From Paramylibacter kogurei (lineage in GTDB: Bacteria > Pseudomonadota > Alphaproteobacteria > Rhodobacterales > Rhodobacteraceae), in contig NZ_MDGM01000012.1 in assembly GCF_002742285.1 (NCBI RefSeq), positions 868,001-932,000 on the forward strand: a stretch of DNA of 64,000 nucleotides, in the 5' to 3' direction. This document shows positions 1 to 8,939 of this stretch, one piece after another. Position numbers and translations under genes: made by a program. How positions within the stretch are numbered: position 1 is the first letter of the stretch; the number at the start of each line of letters is the position of its first letter. The notes under the pieces were generated by a model. The model did no database searches and had not been told where the DNA came from. It saw only the letters and a program-made list of their open reading frames with translations.

Positions 1-1
1 C

Positions 2-742
2 GGTTGGATCATGTTTGGCGTGTATGAAAATTACGCGCCTTATTCATGGATGAAGGATGGCGAACTTGTTGGCGTTGATGTCGATCTTGGGCGACTAATT
101 GCACAGGATTTGGGTGTCGAAGCACGGTTTTTCCAAACAGCAGCGGATGAAAATGTTGATGCGGATTTGCGCAACAACGTGTGGCGCGGCAAATTGATCA
201 GCGGCCAGATCGCGAATGTGATGATGCACATTCCATATGATCACGAACTGGGCTGTCGTAATGAACAGGTTGTTTTAACGGGCCAATATTTCAACGAAAA
301 AATGGCTATTGCTTATCGCGATGATGTTTATCCCGATGGTGGGCCAACACCTGCGTATTTTCGGTATGATAAGGTTGGCGTTGAAAACGATACCTTGGCC
401 GATTTCTATCTTGCGTCCATTGGCAACGGTTTAATGGTGCCCAACATGGTGCGATTCAATCATATTGATGATGCGATGGCGGCATTGCGCGACAAACAAA
501 TTGCCGCCGTAGCAGGGCCAATTGGGCAATTGGAACATGGCGTGGTCGATGGTATTTCTGTTCATCAACCCCCGTTGGTCGGTTTGGCAAAGTCACAATG
601 GACATTGGGCGTTGCCGTGCGTCACAACTGGCGCCCATTGGGATATGCAGTGGATGATGCAATTCGCATGGCTGTGAGCGATGGGCGCATGGCAGATATC
701 TTTGCCAAATATGGATTGCAATTTACCCCACCAGAGTGGTGA
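2..742 (+). CDS. XoxJ/MoxJ-like periplasmic substrate-binding protein, 5' partial
   Basis: Periplasmic binding protein fold of the family-3 solute-binding type. The segment NNVWRG, then VMMHIPYD and later NEQVV, resembles the proteins found beside PQQ-dependent alcohol dehydrogenases (XoxJ/MoxJ), which are thought to help mature or activate the quinoprotein. The frame is open to the left edge of the window, and the first in-frame ATG (base 11) lies inside what should be the first beta strand, so the signal peptide and true start are probably missing upstream. It converges on apbE with a 20-bp overlap of the two 3' ends. The dehydrogenase itself would be expected further left. Family assignment fairly sure; role in methanol oxidation is inference. 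Confidence 0.75.
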   Translation, partial: GWIMFGVYENYAPYSWMKDGELVGVDVDLGRLIAQDLGVEARFFQTAADENVDADLRNNVWRGKLISGQIANVMMHIPYDHELGCRNEQVVLTGQYFNEKMAIAYRDDVYPDGGPTPAYFRYDKVGVENDTLADFYLASIGNGLMVPNMVRFNHIDDAMAALRDKQIAAVAGPIGQLEHGVVDGISVHQPPLVGLAKSQWTLGVAVRHNWRPLGYAVDDAIRMAVSDGRMADIFAKYGLQFTPPEW

Positions 743-1622
743 TTTTCCCATGCTTGTCGATCAGGATACAGCGCTGAATTACACCCGTTTGTACCAATCG
801 TTGCGCCAAGGATAAATCATCCGCCAAGCAAAGCGCGGTTGATATCCCATCCGCGATGCTCGCGCGTTTTGCCACCACGCTTACGCTTTGCCAAACGCTT
901 GGGATTGCGCCGCGTTTGGGATGTAAAATGTGGCCTGTGTGTCCGTTTAACATTAATGCCGATGGTGCAGATGTTGCAATTGCGGCGTTGGACAGGGTGA
1001 TTGCACTATCGCTACCGCCAATTGCGATTTTTACTGGATTTGTGCCTGTACGATATTCGCCAATGTTGACGGTGGCGTCGGGAAAACCTGCATTGTGAAG
1101 CAGAGTGGATATTTGATCGGTGACAAAACCCTGTGCGATGCCGTTTAATGTCATTGCCATACCGGCACGCGCAAATCGCAGGTGATCAGGTGTATTTTGA
1201 ACATGCCGCCAACCCACTCGGAGCAACGCTTGTTTTTCTGCATCCACTGGCAAATTGGGGTCATTCGCATATGCTTGCCACAATGGCTGTATCGTTGGGT
1301 CAAATAATCCGTTGGTCAACGCGTGGATTTCATTCACTTCATTCAATAGCGCATTGAAATCAAATGAATTTGCCGTTTTTCCTGTGTGGTTTAGCGATGA
1401 AATTCGCGATTGTGGTTGATAGATCGAAAATTCACCTTCCAACCGTCGGATATGCGAAACCGCGCGGGTGATGATTTGATCCGTGTTTGATTGCTGACTA
1501 TGCAGCGTGATTGACACATCCGCGCCCAAGGCCACACCACGCCAAGTCCGTGCATGACTGGGCAGGCCAACACCCATTGCGGCGGCTGAAATAGTGATAA
1601 AACGACGGCGTGATATTGTCAT
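723..1622 (-). CDS. apbE: FAD:protein FMN transferase (ApbE family)
   Basis: ApbE enzymes attach FMN covalently from FAD to a threonine of a target flavoprotein outside the cytoplasm. The 299-residue protein starts with a twin-arginine signal (SRRRF near residues 4-8) and keeps the family pattern GIAQGFVTDQI, the loop VNIGEYRTG and a late ADGISTALCLA segment that fits the metal-binding D-x-x-x-T/S-A motif. The start chosen at 1622 forms an ATGA overlap with the stop of the upstream NosR-type gene, so the two are probably translationally coupled and the NosR-type protein is the likely substrate. The usual GGD-like step of the NxGG loop reads GEY here, which is somewhat divergent. Confidence 0.88.
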   Translation of the reverse strand: MTISRRRFITISAAAMGVGLPSHARTWRGVALGADVSITLHSQQSNTDQIITRAVSHIRRLEGEFSIYQPQSRISSLNHTGKTANSFDFNALLNEVNEIHALTNGLFDPTIQPLWQAYANDPNLPVDAEKQALLRVGWRHVQNTPDHLRFARAGMAMTLNGIAQGFVTDQISTLLHNAGFPDATVNIGEYRTGTNPVKIAIGGSDSAITLSNAAIATSAPSALMLNGHTGHILHPKRGAIPSVWQSVSVVAKRASIADGISTALCLADDLSLAQRLVQTGVIQRCILIDKHGKITTLVG

Positions 1623-3679
1623 AGGCTTCGACCCTTTTGTGCAAGGATAAGCGGCACACATTGGTTTGGATTGTCATGGATTGTGATACAGTCAAGACAT
1701 TGAAAACATTCGCTATACTTGATTTCACCAGACTTCTTGATTGCACCGTAATTGCATTTTACTTTGCACAGCTGACAGGGCGATCCGCAAGCCTTGCGCC
1801 GTTCAATCCAATCGCGCCCGCGGATCAATCCACCAATCGCCATCACCGCACCAAGCGGGCAGAGATATTTGCAAAAGCTTTTAAAAACAAACATGCCCAA
1901 GATTAACCAGAGCGCCGCATAGGCCACGTAATACCAGTTGCGCATGAAATAGGTGGTGATGGCGGTTTTAAATGGCTCTACTTCGACCAATTTATCCGCC
2001 GTATCTGGGTTGTAAAAGGTCATGAATATCAGACCAAACAACACTGGGTATTTTAGATAAACCAAAACCGCATCAACGCGTTCAGGTAGGTTGATTTGGG
2101 GCAATCGCAACAAACGCCCTAAATGATGTGCGAATTCTTGCAATGCACCAAATGGGCAAAGCCAGCCACAAAACAACCCACGCCCCCACAATACAAAAGA
2201 AAGGATCACCACGAGCCAGATCAACAACGAAAACGGATCGTAAAGTAAGAACGCCAAACTTTGGCCCTCATACACACTTCTCATCACACCCAGAGGGGTG
2301 ACAATCGACAGTTGGCCTTGGCCCCACCAGCCGATGAAACCCGTAACAAATGCCAGTATCGACAGGCGTATTGGTGTGTAAAACCGATGCCCCGCCAGCC
2401 AGTTTATTTTGCCCAGCATTATCCAGATCAGCGCAAAAAGGGTAACGCCTAATATTATCAGATCCACGATCCGCGATTGAATTGCCTCTAACCATGGTGG
2501 GGTGGGGACGTGGATATTTTCACGTATAAAAAAGCGTTCATCGGTTTTATGGTTTGCCTCGAAAACGACGTTACCAATTTCGGGGCGGAATGATCCGTGT
2601 TCACGTGTGGCCTTGACGCTGATTGTCCAATCGCGTGTGGGATCAAAGCCCAATCGCCGATCGGTGCGAAAAATCATTGCGGTTTCACCTGGAACACCAT
2701 CGGCCAATTCCACATCAAGATCGGAATCGCGCAACGCAATTGGAAAACCGTCTTGATGTGCCTCGATTAAATCGGGGCTGGTGTTGCGAATGAATGTATC
2801 GCTGACCAACCCATGACGCCCGGCGTCGATCACCAACAGCGGTTCATCATGATTGGAAATCTGCATGAAACCTTGCAATTCATCATATGCATCTTGGGAT
2901 AACACCGCACGTGCAATGGATTGTGGCCCTACATCAACCAGCCAAAGATCGAGATAGGCTTCGTCGGGTTCATCGGCGGCAATGGGGTCGTCATCTTCCC
3001 ATAACGTATCTTTGAATGCAGCCTGAACCTCGCTATTTTTCACCAACTGACGGGTAGCAATGCCTTTGTCGACCAGCGTTTGCCAATCCAAATCTTCGTT
3101 ATAATCTACGTTTGGTTTTGCCGGTGGGCCAGATGGGATTTGTTGCAACATTTCCTTGGCAACCTTAAAGCTTGCCGCCAAAATCGTTTCATGTGCAATG
3201 CGCACACTGGCCGTGGCTTTGGTTACGCCATCAAGATAAATCAGCGATGATGCCCCGTCTTTGCCGCCATAGGGAACGCCAACAACCAAGGTATCAAATA
3301 TTGATTTACCTTTGTATTGTTCGACAAAATTGTGAAACAACGCACCATCCAAGCCAGATACAAATATCGGCTCGTTATGTTCAAGAATTTCGGCGTCGAT
3401 AAATTTACCCTGTAAATCAATCGTCACGAACAGATTGATCGGTGCGCCAGAAAAACCGGGGATCACCGCATAGGGTAGTGTTTCAAATGCATAGCCGCCA
3501 ACGCGCCCGTCTAGATTGACAATTTGATATGTGCTCGGCCCGATTTCATCACCCAGCGCAAAGGGCGGTTCAATTTTTGCTGCCAAGGTTTCGTAATCAA
3601 CCTGTGCATACACAGTGTTTGCGATCATCATGATGCAAACGAAAATTGCGATAAAAATTTGGGAAATGAATTTATTCAT
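1619..3679 (-). CDS. NosR/NirI-family flavin- and Fe-S-containing membrane protein
   Basis: A 686-residue membrane electron-transfer protein. In order: signal peptide (about 1-25), periplasmic FMN-binding domain with a flavinylation motif DGVTKAT whose last Thr (156) is the predicted FMN attachment site, a further periplasmic region to about 400, several membrane helices (about 405-600), two CxxxCP motifs (504-509 and 603-608) and a cysteine-rich C-terminal ferredoxin-like part (631-674). This is the NosR/NirI layout. The classic member serves N2O reductase, but no nos gene is visible; here it lies beside apbE, a XoxJ-like gene and a cytochrome c gene, so it may handle electrons of a periplasmic dehydrogenase. 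The flavinyltransferase is the next gene in the same operon. Confidence 0.85.
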   Translation of the reverse strand: MNKFISQIFIAIFVCIMMIANTVYAQVDYETLAAKIEPPFALGDEIGPSTYQIVNLDGRVGGYAFETLPYAVIPGFSGAPINLFVTIDLQGKFIDAEILEHNEPIFVSGLDGALFHNFVEQYKGKSIFDTLVVGVPYGGKDGASSLIYLDGVTKATASVRIAHETILAASFKVAKEMLQQIPSGPPAKPNVDYNEDLDWQTLVDKGIATRQLVKNSEVQAAFKDTLWEDDDPIAADEPDEAYLDLWLVDVGPQSIARAVLSQDAYDELQGFMQISNHDEPLLVIDAGRHGLVSDTFIRNTSPDLIEAHQDGFPIALRDSDLDVELADGVPGETAMIFRTDRRLGFDPTRDWTISVKATREHGSFRPEIGNVVFEANHKTDERFFIRENIHVPTPPWLEAIQSRIVDLIILGVTLFALIWIMLGKINWLAGHRFYTPIRLSILAFVTGFIGWWGQGQLSIVTPLGVMRSVYEGQSLAFLLYDPFSLLIWLVVILSFVLWGRGLFCGWLCPFGALQEFAHHLGRLLRLPQINLPERVDAVLVYLKYPVLFGLIFMTFYNPDTADKLVEVEPFKTAITTYFMRNWYYVAYAALWLILGMFVFKSFCKYLCPLGAVMAIGGLIRGRDWIERRKACGSPCQLCKVKCNYGAIKKSGEIKYSECFQCLDCITIHDNPNQCVPLILAQKGRSL

Positions 3680-3828
3680 AGGGGATGCTAGGCATCGTGC
3701 AATTCACCACGCAATACGATGTTGGTATTAGATGGTATAAATCCCGTGATCTTCGACTAAAGATTCATTGAACATTGTGCGTTTTTCTGTGCATCTGTTG
3801 GCGATGTTAAAAGCCAGAGGAACACCAA

Positions 3829-4305
3829 ATGTTGAAACCAGCCATCATCGCAAGCGCCGTTTTATTGTCCATTTCGCCAGCCTTGGCACAGGATACAAAT
3901 GCGCCAGAAGAGGCGACAGCCGATGTTCAAGAAGTCACCGAACCAGTTGCTGATGCAGAGGTTATGGAAACAGTTGCGGTTGATCCCGAACTGATCAAGG
4001 CGGGTGAAAAGGTATTTCGCAAATGCAAGGCCTGTCACAAGGTTGGGGACAGCGCCAAAAACGGGGTTGGTCCGATGTTAAACGGCATTATTGATCGCCC
4101 TGCGGCAACGGTGGATGGGTTTAGCTATTCTGGCGCGATGAAAAAAGCGGGTGAAGAAGGGGTTATTTGGAACGCTGAAAACCTGACTGCATATCTGGAA
4201 TCGCCAAAGGGGTTTGTAAAGGGAACCAAAATGTCATTCGCTGGATTGCGCAAAGAAAAAGATGTCACTGCGATTATTGCCTATCTTTCAACATTCGCGG
4301 AATAA
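3829..4305 (+). CDS. Class I c-type cytochrome (cytochrome c2/c550-like)
   Basis: A 158-residue exported monohaem cytochrome. Signal peptide 1-20 ends in ALA, followed by an acidic, Ala/Glu/Val-rich linker (about 21-52) and a compact class I domain with the haem motif CKACH at 66-70 and the likely axial methionine in GTKMSF (Met 135). The length of the haem domain (about 105 residues) fits the cytochrome c2 group, which shuttles electrons in the periplasm. It diverges from the NosR-type gene across 149 bp and could serve that system or general respiration. The start at 3829 is preceded by an AGAGGAA ribosome binding site. Confidence 0.9.
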   Translation: MLKPAIIASAVLLSISPALAQDTNAPEEATADVQEVTEPVADAEVMETVAVDPELIKAGEKVFRKCKACHKVGDSAKNGVGPMLNGIIDRPAATVDGFSYSGAMKKAGEEGVIWNAENLTAYLESPKGFVKGTKMSFAGLRKEKDVTAIIAYLSTFAE

Positions 4306-4656
4306 TTAGTTCCCATGAACCATTAACGCCACGACCAGTGGTTCGGGATCGGTTCCAAAATACAAATCTTGTTGATCGCGCAAATCTGTTATCAGGGCGG
4401 CGCGATTTTGCGTTTTAACCCGCGTCAAATCCATTGCGGAGTTTATTGCATCACCACCACCATTTTGCACGTCGGCTTGTATGGTATCGTGATTGTCGAT
4501 AACAAATTTTTTCACTAACGCGCGGCGATGATTATAGGCACCGTTTTGCGCACCTGTTGTGATCGCCTGAACGGGCCACGTCAGCGGGTTGCCCAAATGA
4601 TTGGGCGCATTGCTAACGCATCCCGCAAGGGTGATATATAACAAGAGCCAACGCAT
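4306..4656 (-). CDS. Small predicted lipoprotein, unknown function
   Basis: A 116-residue protein with a short hydrophobic N terminus ending in the lipobox LAGC (Cys 13), so it is probably lipidated and held in a membrane. The mature part is hydrophilic, with YNHRRALVKKFV and AALITDLRDQQDLYFGTDPE segments and no motif I recognise. Its stop codon directly abuts the stop of the cytochrome c gene on the other strand (no spacer). The hydrophilic body and the clear lipobox favour a real gene, but I know no family for it. Confidence 0.6.
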   Translation of the reverse strand: MRWLLLYITLAGCVSNAPNHLGNPLTWPVQAITTGAQNGAYNHRRALVKKFVIDNHDTIQADVQNGGGDAINSAMDLTRVKTQNRAALITDLRDQQDLYFGTDPEPLVVALMVHGN

Positions 4657-4701
4657 GGGGTGATGTTATGAAATTTCACCCAGAAAAACAGGGTTAAATG
4701 C

Positions 4702-4730
4702 TTGACTCTGCAAACGCTTTTGACGATAAG
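4702..4730 (+). promoter_or_regulatory. Predicted sigma-70 promoter of rplU-rpmA
   Basis: TTGACT (4702-4707), a 17-base spacer and GATAAG (4725-4730) form a good housekeeping-type promoter. It would start transcription near 4737 and leave a leader of about 140 bases before rplU. Confidence 0.5.
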
Positions 4731-4772
4731 CCGCCATCTGTTGCGCAAATTTGTGCAGAGAAATGTTCATAT

Positions 4773-4841
4773 CGCACCAAACGGTGCGCGCTGTTCGAGG
4801 CGCGATTTTATCGCTAAACAGTTGGTTTTAAATATAAAACC
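4773..4841 (+). promoter_or_regulatory. Structured 5' leader of rplU
   Basis: The leader holds at least two perfect stem-loops: CGCACC/GGTGCG with an AAAC loop (4773-4788) and GGTTTTA/TAAAACC with an AATA loop (4824-4841). A weaker GCGC/GCGC pair lies between. Leaders of ribosomal protein operons often bind the product for feedback control; whether this one does is not shown by the sequence. Confidence 0.4.
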
Positions 4842-4880
4842 ATCGGGCCACAGGACGCGGAAGTTAAAGGAAAGACGCAT

Positions 4881-5399
4881 ATGTTTGCGGTTCTAAAAAC
4901 TGGTGGCAAGCAGTATAAAGTTGCAAGCGGGGATATCCTGCGTGTTGAAAAAGTAACTGGCAATGCTGGTGAAACTGTTCAATTCAACGAAATTTTGATG
5001 GTTGGTGGCGACAAGCCAGTAATCGGTGTTCCAACAGTTGCAGGCGCAGCCGTTCAAGCCGAAATTCTGGAGCAGGGCAAAGGCCCAAAGCTGATCAACT
5101 ACGTTAAACGTCGTCGTAAGCACTCTAGCCAACGTAAAAAAGGTCACCGTCAACAGATCACTGTTTTGCGCGTAACTGACATTCTGGCCAAAGGCGCTGA
5201 CAAATCTGGCGTTGCTGTTGCAGAAAATGGTGCGGGTTTCGTACCTGGTGCCGTAGAAGCAAAACCAGCGAAAAAAGCAGCGGCGAAAAAGCCAGCTGCG
5301 AAAAAAGCCGCTCCTGCGAAAAAAGCAGCAGCAGAAAAGAAACCAGCAGCAAAAAAAGCAGCCCCTAAAAAGGCCGCTAAAAAAGCTGAAGACAAGTAA
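4881..5399 (+). CDS. rplU: 50S ribosomal protein L21 with Ala/Lys-rich tail
   Basis: Standard L21 core at residues 1 to about 103 ([14 protein letters not shown] at the start, then [14 protein letters not shown] and [14 protein letters not shown]), which binds 23S rRNA in the large subunit. The protein is 172 residues because of a long C-terminal extension from about residue 125 built of repeated KKAA and KKPAA units, resembling histone H1 tails. Bacterial L21 is usually near 103 residues. rpmA follows after 12 bases, the usual pair. The start is preceded by AAAGGAAAG. Confidence 0.97.
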   Translation: MFAVLKTGGKQYKVASGDILRVEKVTGNAGETVQFNEILMVGGDKPVIGVPTVAGAAVQAEILEQGKGPKLINYVKRRRKHSSQRKKGHRQQITVLRVTDILAKGADKSGVAVAENGAGFVPGAVEAKPAKKAAAKKPAAKKAAPAKKAAAEKKPAAKKAAPKKAAKKAEDK

Positions 5400-5411
5400 A
5401 GGACACGCGAA

Positions 5412-5681
5412 ATGGCACATAAAAAGGCAGGCGGCTCGTCCCGCAACGGTCGCGACTCCGCTGGACGTCGTCTTGGTGTAAAAAAATACGGTGGCGAAGC
5501 AGTCATCCCTGGCAACATCATCGTGCGTCAGCGCGGTAACAAATGGTGGCCGGGTGAAAATGTTGGTCAAGGTAAAGACCACACATTGTTCGCACTGAAA
5601 GGTGGCGCCGTGAAATTCCACAAGGGTTTCAAGGGTCGCACATTCATTTCAGTTTTGCCGGTAGCGGATGCTGCTGAATGA
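5412..5681 (+). CDS. rpmA: 50S ribosomal protein L27
   Basis: 89 residues beginning [16 protein letters not shown], the conserved L27 N terminus that reaches the peptidyl transferase centre; [15 protein letters not shown] is also typical. No N-terminal leader peptide of the Firmicutes type precedes the AHKKAGG segment. It forms an operon with rplU and is closed by a strong terminator. Confidence 0.98.
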   Translation: MAHKKAGGSSRNGRDSAGRRLGVKKYGGEAVIPGNIIVRQRGNKWWPGENVGQGKDHTLFALKGGAVKFHKGFKGRTFISVLPVADAAE

Positions 5682-5715
5682 GCTGATTGATTTCAGATTA
5701 ACCATATGGTTATTG

Positions 5716-5749
5716 AAAAGGGTCGGCTGTTACGTCGACCCTTTTTTTA
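5716..5749 (+). terminator. Rho-independent terminator of rplU-rpmA
   Basis: AAAGGGTCG (5717-5725) pairs with CGACCCTTT (5736-5744), followed by a run of T residues to 5748. The next gene starts only 15 bases later. Confidence 0.85.
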
Positions 5750-5763
5750 TGTAAAGTGAACCC

Positions 5764-6798
5764 ATGAAAGATGTCATTCAAACCAAACGCTTGACCCTGC
5801 GCCATTTTACCAGCGCAGATGCCCCCGCTGTGGCCAAAGCATTGAATGATTACGAGCTGGCGCGATGGTTATCATCCGCGCCCAATCCTTATGGTTTGGA
5901 TGACGCAAAGAAATTCATCAACAAAACCAAGTCGATGAAAATCAAACCCTTTGCGATTTTTGATCAAAACCAATTTGTTGGCTGTATCGGTACGGATGGT
6001 TTGGTTGGGCTGGGATATTGGATTGCTCAGGATCATTGGGGCAAGGGATATGCATCCGAAGCTGTGCGTGAAGTCGTGAATTGGCATTTTTCCAATCCAC
6101 GTAATACCGAACTACGTTCAGGTTATATTGCCGATAATGATAAATCTGCGGCGGTTCAGGAAAAGCTAGGTTTTCAGATCACTGAATATAATACGGTTGA
6201 TACCGTATTGCTCGGCACTGTTGATCATGTGAACACGGTTTTAACCCGCGATGCGTGGCTTACGTCATTCAATTTACCAATTGAATCTGCACGGATATTT
6301 TTGCGCCCGTTATCCTTGGATGATTGGCATGATATGCAGAGCATTTCAGGCAATCGAGAAACCGCGCGGATGGTTTCAAAAATCCCCGTACCGTGGCCCG
6401 AAAGCCAAGTTAAACAAATGATCGCAGATACCGCGTTTCGCGGACAGGTTGGTTTCATGCTGGCCATTTGTTTGCATGGTGGGCGCATGATTGGCGTGAT
6501 TGGTCTGGGCGGGGACAAAGATCCGTCCGTTGCTTATGTGATGTCAAATCAGTTTAAGGGGCGGGGCCTTACAACCGAGGCAGTAAATGCCTTGCTCCAT
6601 TACAGTTTTAAAACCTTCGAGTTGCCATTTATTGCATCCGAAGTATTCACCGATAACCCCGCGTCGATGCGGGTGTTGGAAAAAGTAGGCTTTGAAAAAT
6701 GTGGCGAGTCAATCGAACCATCCAAAGCGCGGCTTGAGCCTTCTCCCGTCTTTCTATATCGCTTGACGCGAAGCAAATTCGAAAGCCAAAACAAATGA
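5764..6798 (+). CDS. Tandem GNAT N-acetyltransferase (two domains)
   Basis: A 344-residue protein made of two RimJ/RimL-type GNAT domains in tandem. The first (about 5-155) opens [21 protein letters not shown] and has the acetyl-CoA region [21 protein letters not shown]; the second (about 172-335) has [16 protein letters not shown] and [20 protein letters not shown]. Both keep the Q/R-x-x-G-x-G/A loop, so both may bind acetyl-CoA. The substrate is unknown; the RimJ/RimL relationship suggests protein N-termini. It ends in an ATGA overlap with obgE, so it is probably cotranscribed with it. It may be a fusion of two adjacent acetyltransferase genes. Confidence 0.88.
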   Translation: MKDVIQTKRLTLRHFTSADAPAVAKALNDYELARWLSSAPNPYGLDDAKKFINKTKSMKIKPFAIFDQNQFVGCIGTDGLVGLGYWIAQDHWGKGYASEAVREVVNWHFSNPRNTELRSGYIADNDKSAAVQEKLGFQITEYNTVDTVLLGTVDHVNTVLTRDAWLTSFNLPIESARIFLRPLSLDDWHDMQSISGNRETARMVSKIPVPWPESQVKQMIADTAFRGQVGFMLAICLHGGRMIGVIGLGGDKDPSVAYVMSNQFKGRGLTTEAVNALLHYSFKTFELPFIASEVFTDNPASMRVLEKVGFEKCGESIEPSKARLEPSPVFLYRLTRSKFESQNK

Positions 6799-7841
6799 AA
6801 TTCCTCGATCTCGCCCGTGTATATCTGAAATCAGGCGCAGGCGGTAACGGCTGTGTATCCTTTCGCCGTGAAGCCCACCAAGAATTCGGCGGCCCTGATG
6901 GTGGCAACGGCGGCAATGGTGGCTGTGTTTATGCAGAGGCCGTGGATAATTTGAATACATTGATTGATTTTCGCTATCAGCAACATTTCTTTGCGCAAAA
7001 TGGACGCCCGGGTATGGGTAAACAGCGTTCTGGCAAAGATGGCGAAGATATCGTGCTAAAGGTTCCTGTGGGCACTGAAATTTTGGAAGACGACCAAGAA
7101 ACCGTAATTGCCGATCTGACCGAAGAAGGCCAACGTGTGTTGTTGGCTCAAGGTGGCAATGGCGGTTTTGGAAACCTTCATTTCAAATCTTCCACAAACC
7201 AAGCACCGCGCCGCGCCAACCCTGGCCAACCGCTGGTGGAATTAGAGGTATGGCTACGTCTGAAATTGATCGCGGATGTGGGGTTGTTGGGTTTGCCCAA
7301 TGCGGGGAAATCAACATTTTTGGCAGCAACTTCAAATGCCCGCCCAAAAATCGCAGATTATCCGTTTACGACGCTGCACCCCAATTTGGGAGTCGTTGGT
7401 ATCGATGCCAAGGAATTTGTGATCGCTGATATCCCTGGCCTGATCGCTGGCGCATCTGAAGGTGTTGGTTTGGGGCATCGTTTCCTTGGCCACGTTGAAC
7501 GTTGTGCGGTGTTGTTACATCTGATTGATGGCACATCCGAAGATGTCGTGACCGATTATCAAACCATTATCACAGAGCTGGAAAAATACGGTGATGATCT
7601 TGCAGATCGCCCACGAGTGACGGTGCTAAACAAGGTTGATGCGTTAGACGAGATTGAGCAAGCCCAGAAAATCAACGATTTAGAACAGGCAAGCGGTGGC
7701 AAGGTTTTGGCGATGTCAGCGGTGGCACGCACTGGCACGGATAACGTTTTACGCGCCCTTGCGACACAAGTCGAAGATCGCAACGCTCGTGAAAAAGCGG
7801 AGGAAAACGCCGACGAAGGGACGACAGGATGGCGCCCCTAG
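6795..7841 (+). CDS. obgE: Obg-family GTPase (CgtA)
   Basis: A 348-residue GTPase that associates with the 50S subunit and acts in ribosome maturation and growth control. The glycine-rich Obg fold covers about 1-158 ([26 protein letters not shown]). The G domain has G1 [10 protein letters not shown]3 DIPG and G4 NKVD. The C-terminal extension is short and acidic. It sits just downstream of rplU-rpmA, the common arrangement. The start overlaps the acetyltransferase stop by ATGA and its end overlaps proB by 13 bases, indicating one transcript. Confidence 0.97.
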   Translation: MKFLDLARVYLKSGAGGNGCVSFRREAHQEFGGPDGGNGGNGGCVYAEAVDNLNTLIDFRYQQHFFAQNGRPGMGKQRSGKDGEDIVLKVPVGTEILEDDQETVIADLTEEGQRVLLAQGGNGGFGNLHFKSSTNQAPRRANPGQPLVELEVWLRLKLIADVGLLGLPNAGKSTFLAATSNARPKIADYPFTTLHPNLGVVGIDAKEFVIADIPGLIAGASEGVGLGHRFLGHVERCAVLLHLIDGTSEDVVTDYQTIITELEKYGDDLADRPRVTVLNKVDALDEIEQAQKINDLEQASGGKVLAMSAVARTGTDNVLRALATQVEDRNAREKAEENADEGTTGWRP

Positions 7842-8935
7842 ATCAGACAAATCGTATCGTTATCAAAATTGGTTCTGCGTTATTAGTAGATAGCGAAAGC
7901 TCCCAATTGCGCCTGTCTTGGTTGCAAGGTGTTGCTGCTGATGTGGCCGCGATGCGCAAGGCTGGCAAAGATGTGGTTTTGGTTTCTTCGGGTTCCATTG
8001 CCTTGGGGCGTTTGGTTTTGGGGTTGCCTGCTGGTGCATTGACATTGGAACAAAGCCAAGCCGCCGCCGCTGTTGGGCAAATCCGATTGGCGCGCGCATA
8101 TGAACAGGTGTTGGAACCCCTTGGGATAAAGACCGCGCAGATATTGTTGACGCTCGAAGATAGCGCAGATCGCCGTCGTTATTTGAATTCCCGCGCAACC
8201 ATGACCACATTGCTTGGCCATGGTGTTGTGCCGATTGTGAACGAAAACGACACGGTTGCCACAGATGAAATCCGATATGGCGATAATGATCGCCTCGCGG
8301 CACAGGTGGCGTCGATGTGTGGCGCGGATATGTTGGTATTATTGTCCGATGTTGATGGGTTTTACACGGGCAATCCCAAAACCGACAGTCATGCAAAACA
8401 TATGGGCGTGGTTGAAACCATCACTCCAGAGCTGGAAAAAATGGCGGGCGGTGCGGGCACTGCGGGTGCCAAAGGTGGCATGAAAACCAAAATCATGGCC
8501 GCAAAAACCGCAATGCGTGCGGGGTGTGGGATGGTGATCATGCTCGGCGATATTGATCGACCGTTGAATGCATTACAAAACGGCGCAAAGCATAGCCTGT
8601 TTTTACCCGAAGGTGATCCTCGCCAAGCGCGCAAAAAATGGATCGCGGGCATGAAATCCAAAGGTTCAATCGTCGTTGACGAAGGCGCTGCAAATGCGCT
8701 TGGACAAGGGAAATCATTGCTGGTTGCAGGGGTTGCGCAAATCTCTGGTGTGTTTAGCCGTGGTGACATGGTGTCGGTTGAAAATACTACTGGCATTGAA
8801 TTGGCCAAAGGATTGGTCAATTACGACGCCGCAGAAGCACGCGCAATTGCGGGATGCAAAAGCGGTGAAATCAAAGAAATACTGGGATACCCAGGGCGCG
8901 GTGTGTTAATTCATCGCGACGATATGGTGATATGA
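7829..8935 (+). CDS. proB: Glutamate 5-kinase
   Basis: First step of proline synthesis: ATP-dependent phosphorylation of glutamate to glutamyl 5-phosphate in the cytosol. The 368-residue protein has an amino-acid-kinase domain ([12 protein letters not shown] near the start, [51 protein letters not shown]) and a C-terminal PUA domain (from about 275, [15 protein letters not shown]), i.e. the long proline-inhibited form. It overlaps obgE by 13 bases and proA follows after 4 bases. Confidence 0.97.
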   Translation: MAPLDQTNRIVIKIGSALLVDSESSQLRLSWLQGVAADVAAMRKAGKDVVLVSSGSIALGRLVLGLPAGALTLEQSQAAAAVGQIRLARAYEQVLEPLGIKTAQILLTLEDSADRRRYLNSRATMTTLLGHGVVPIVNENDTVATDEIRYGDNDRLAAQVASMCGADMLVLLSDVDGFYTGNPKTDSHAKHMGVVETITPELEKMAGGAGTAGAKGGMKTKIMAAKTAMRAGCGMVIMLGDIDRPLNALQNGAKHSLFLPEGDPRQARKKWIAGMKSKGSIVVDEGAANALGQGKSLLVAGVAQISGVFSRGDMVSVENTTGIELAKGLVNYDAAEARAIAGCKSGEIKEILGYPGRGVLIHRDDMVI

Positions 8936-8939
8936 GGGC

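Noticed and set aside
4893..5621. Long minus-strand frame with Phe- and Cys-rich product
   Set aside because: It is the mirror of the Lys/Ala-rich tail of L21 and of L27; both are certain genes on the plus strand.
7863..8820. Minus-strand frames across proB
   Set aside because: Shadow frames of proB; low-complexity products without motifs or ribosome binding sites.
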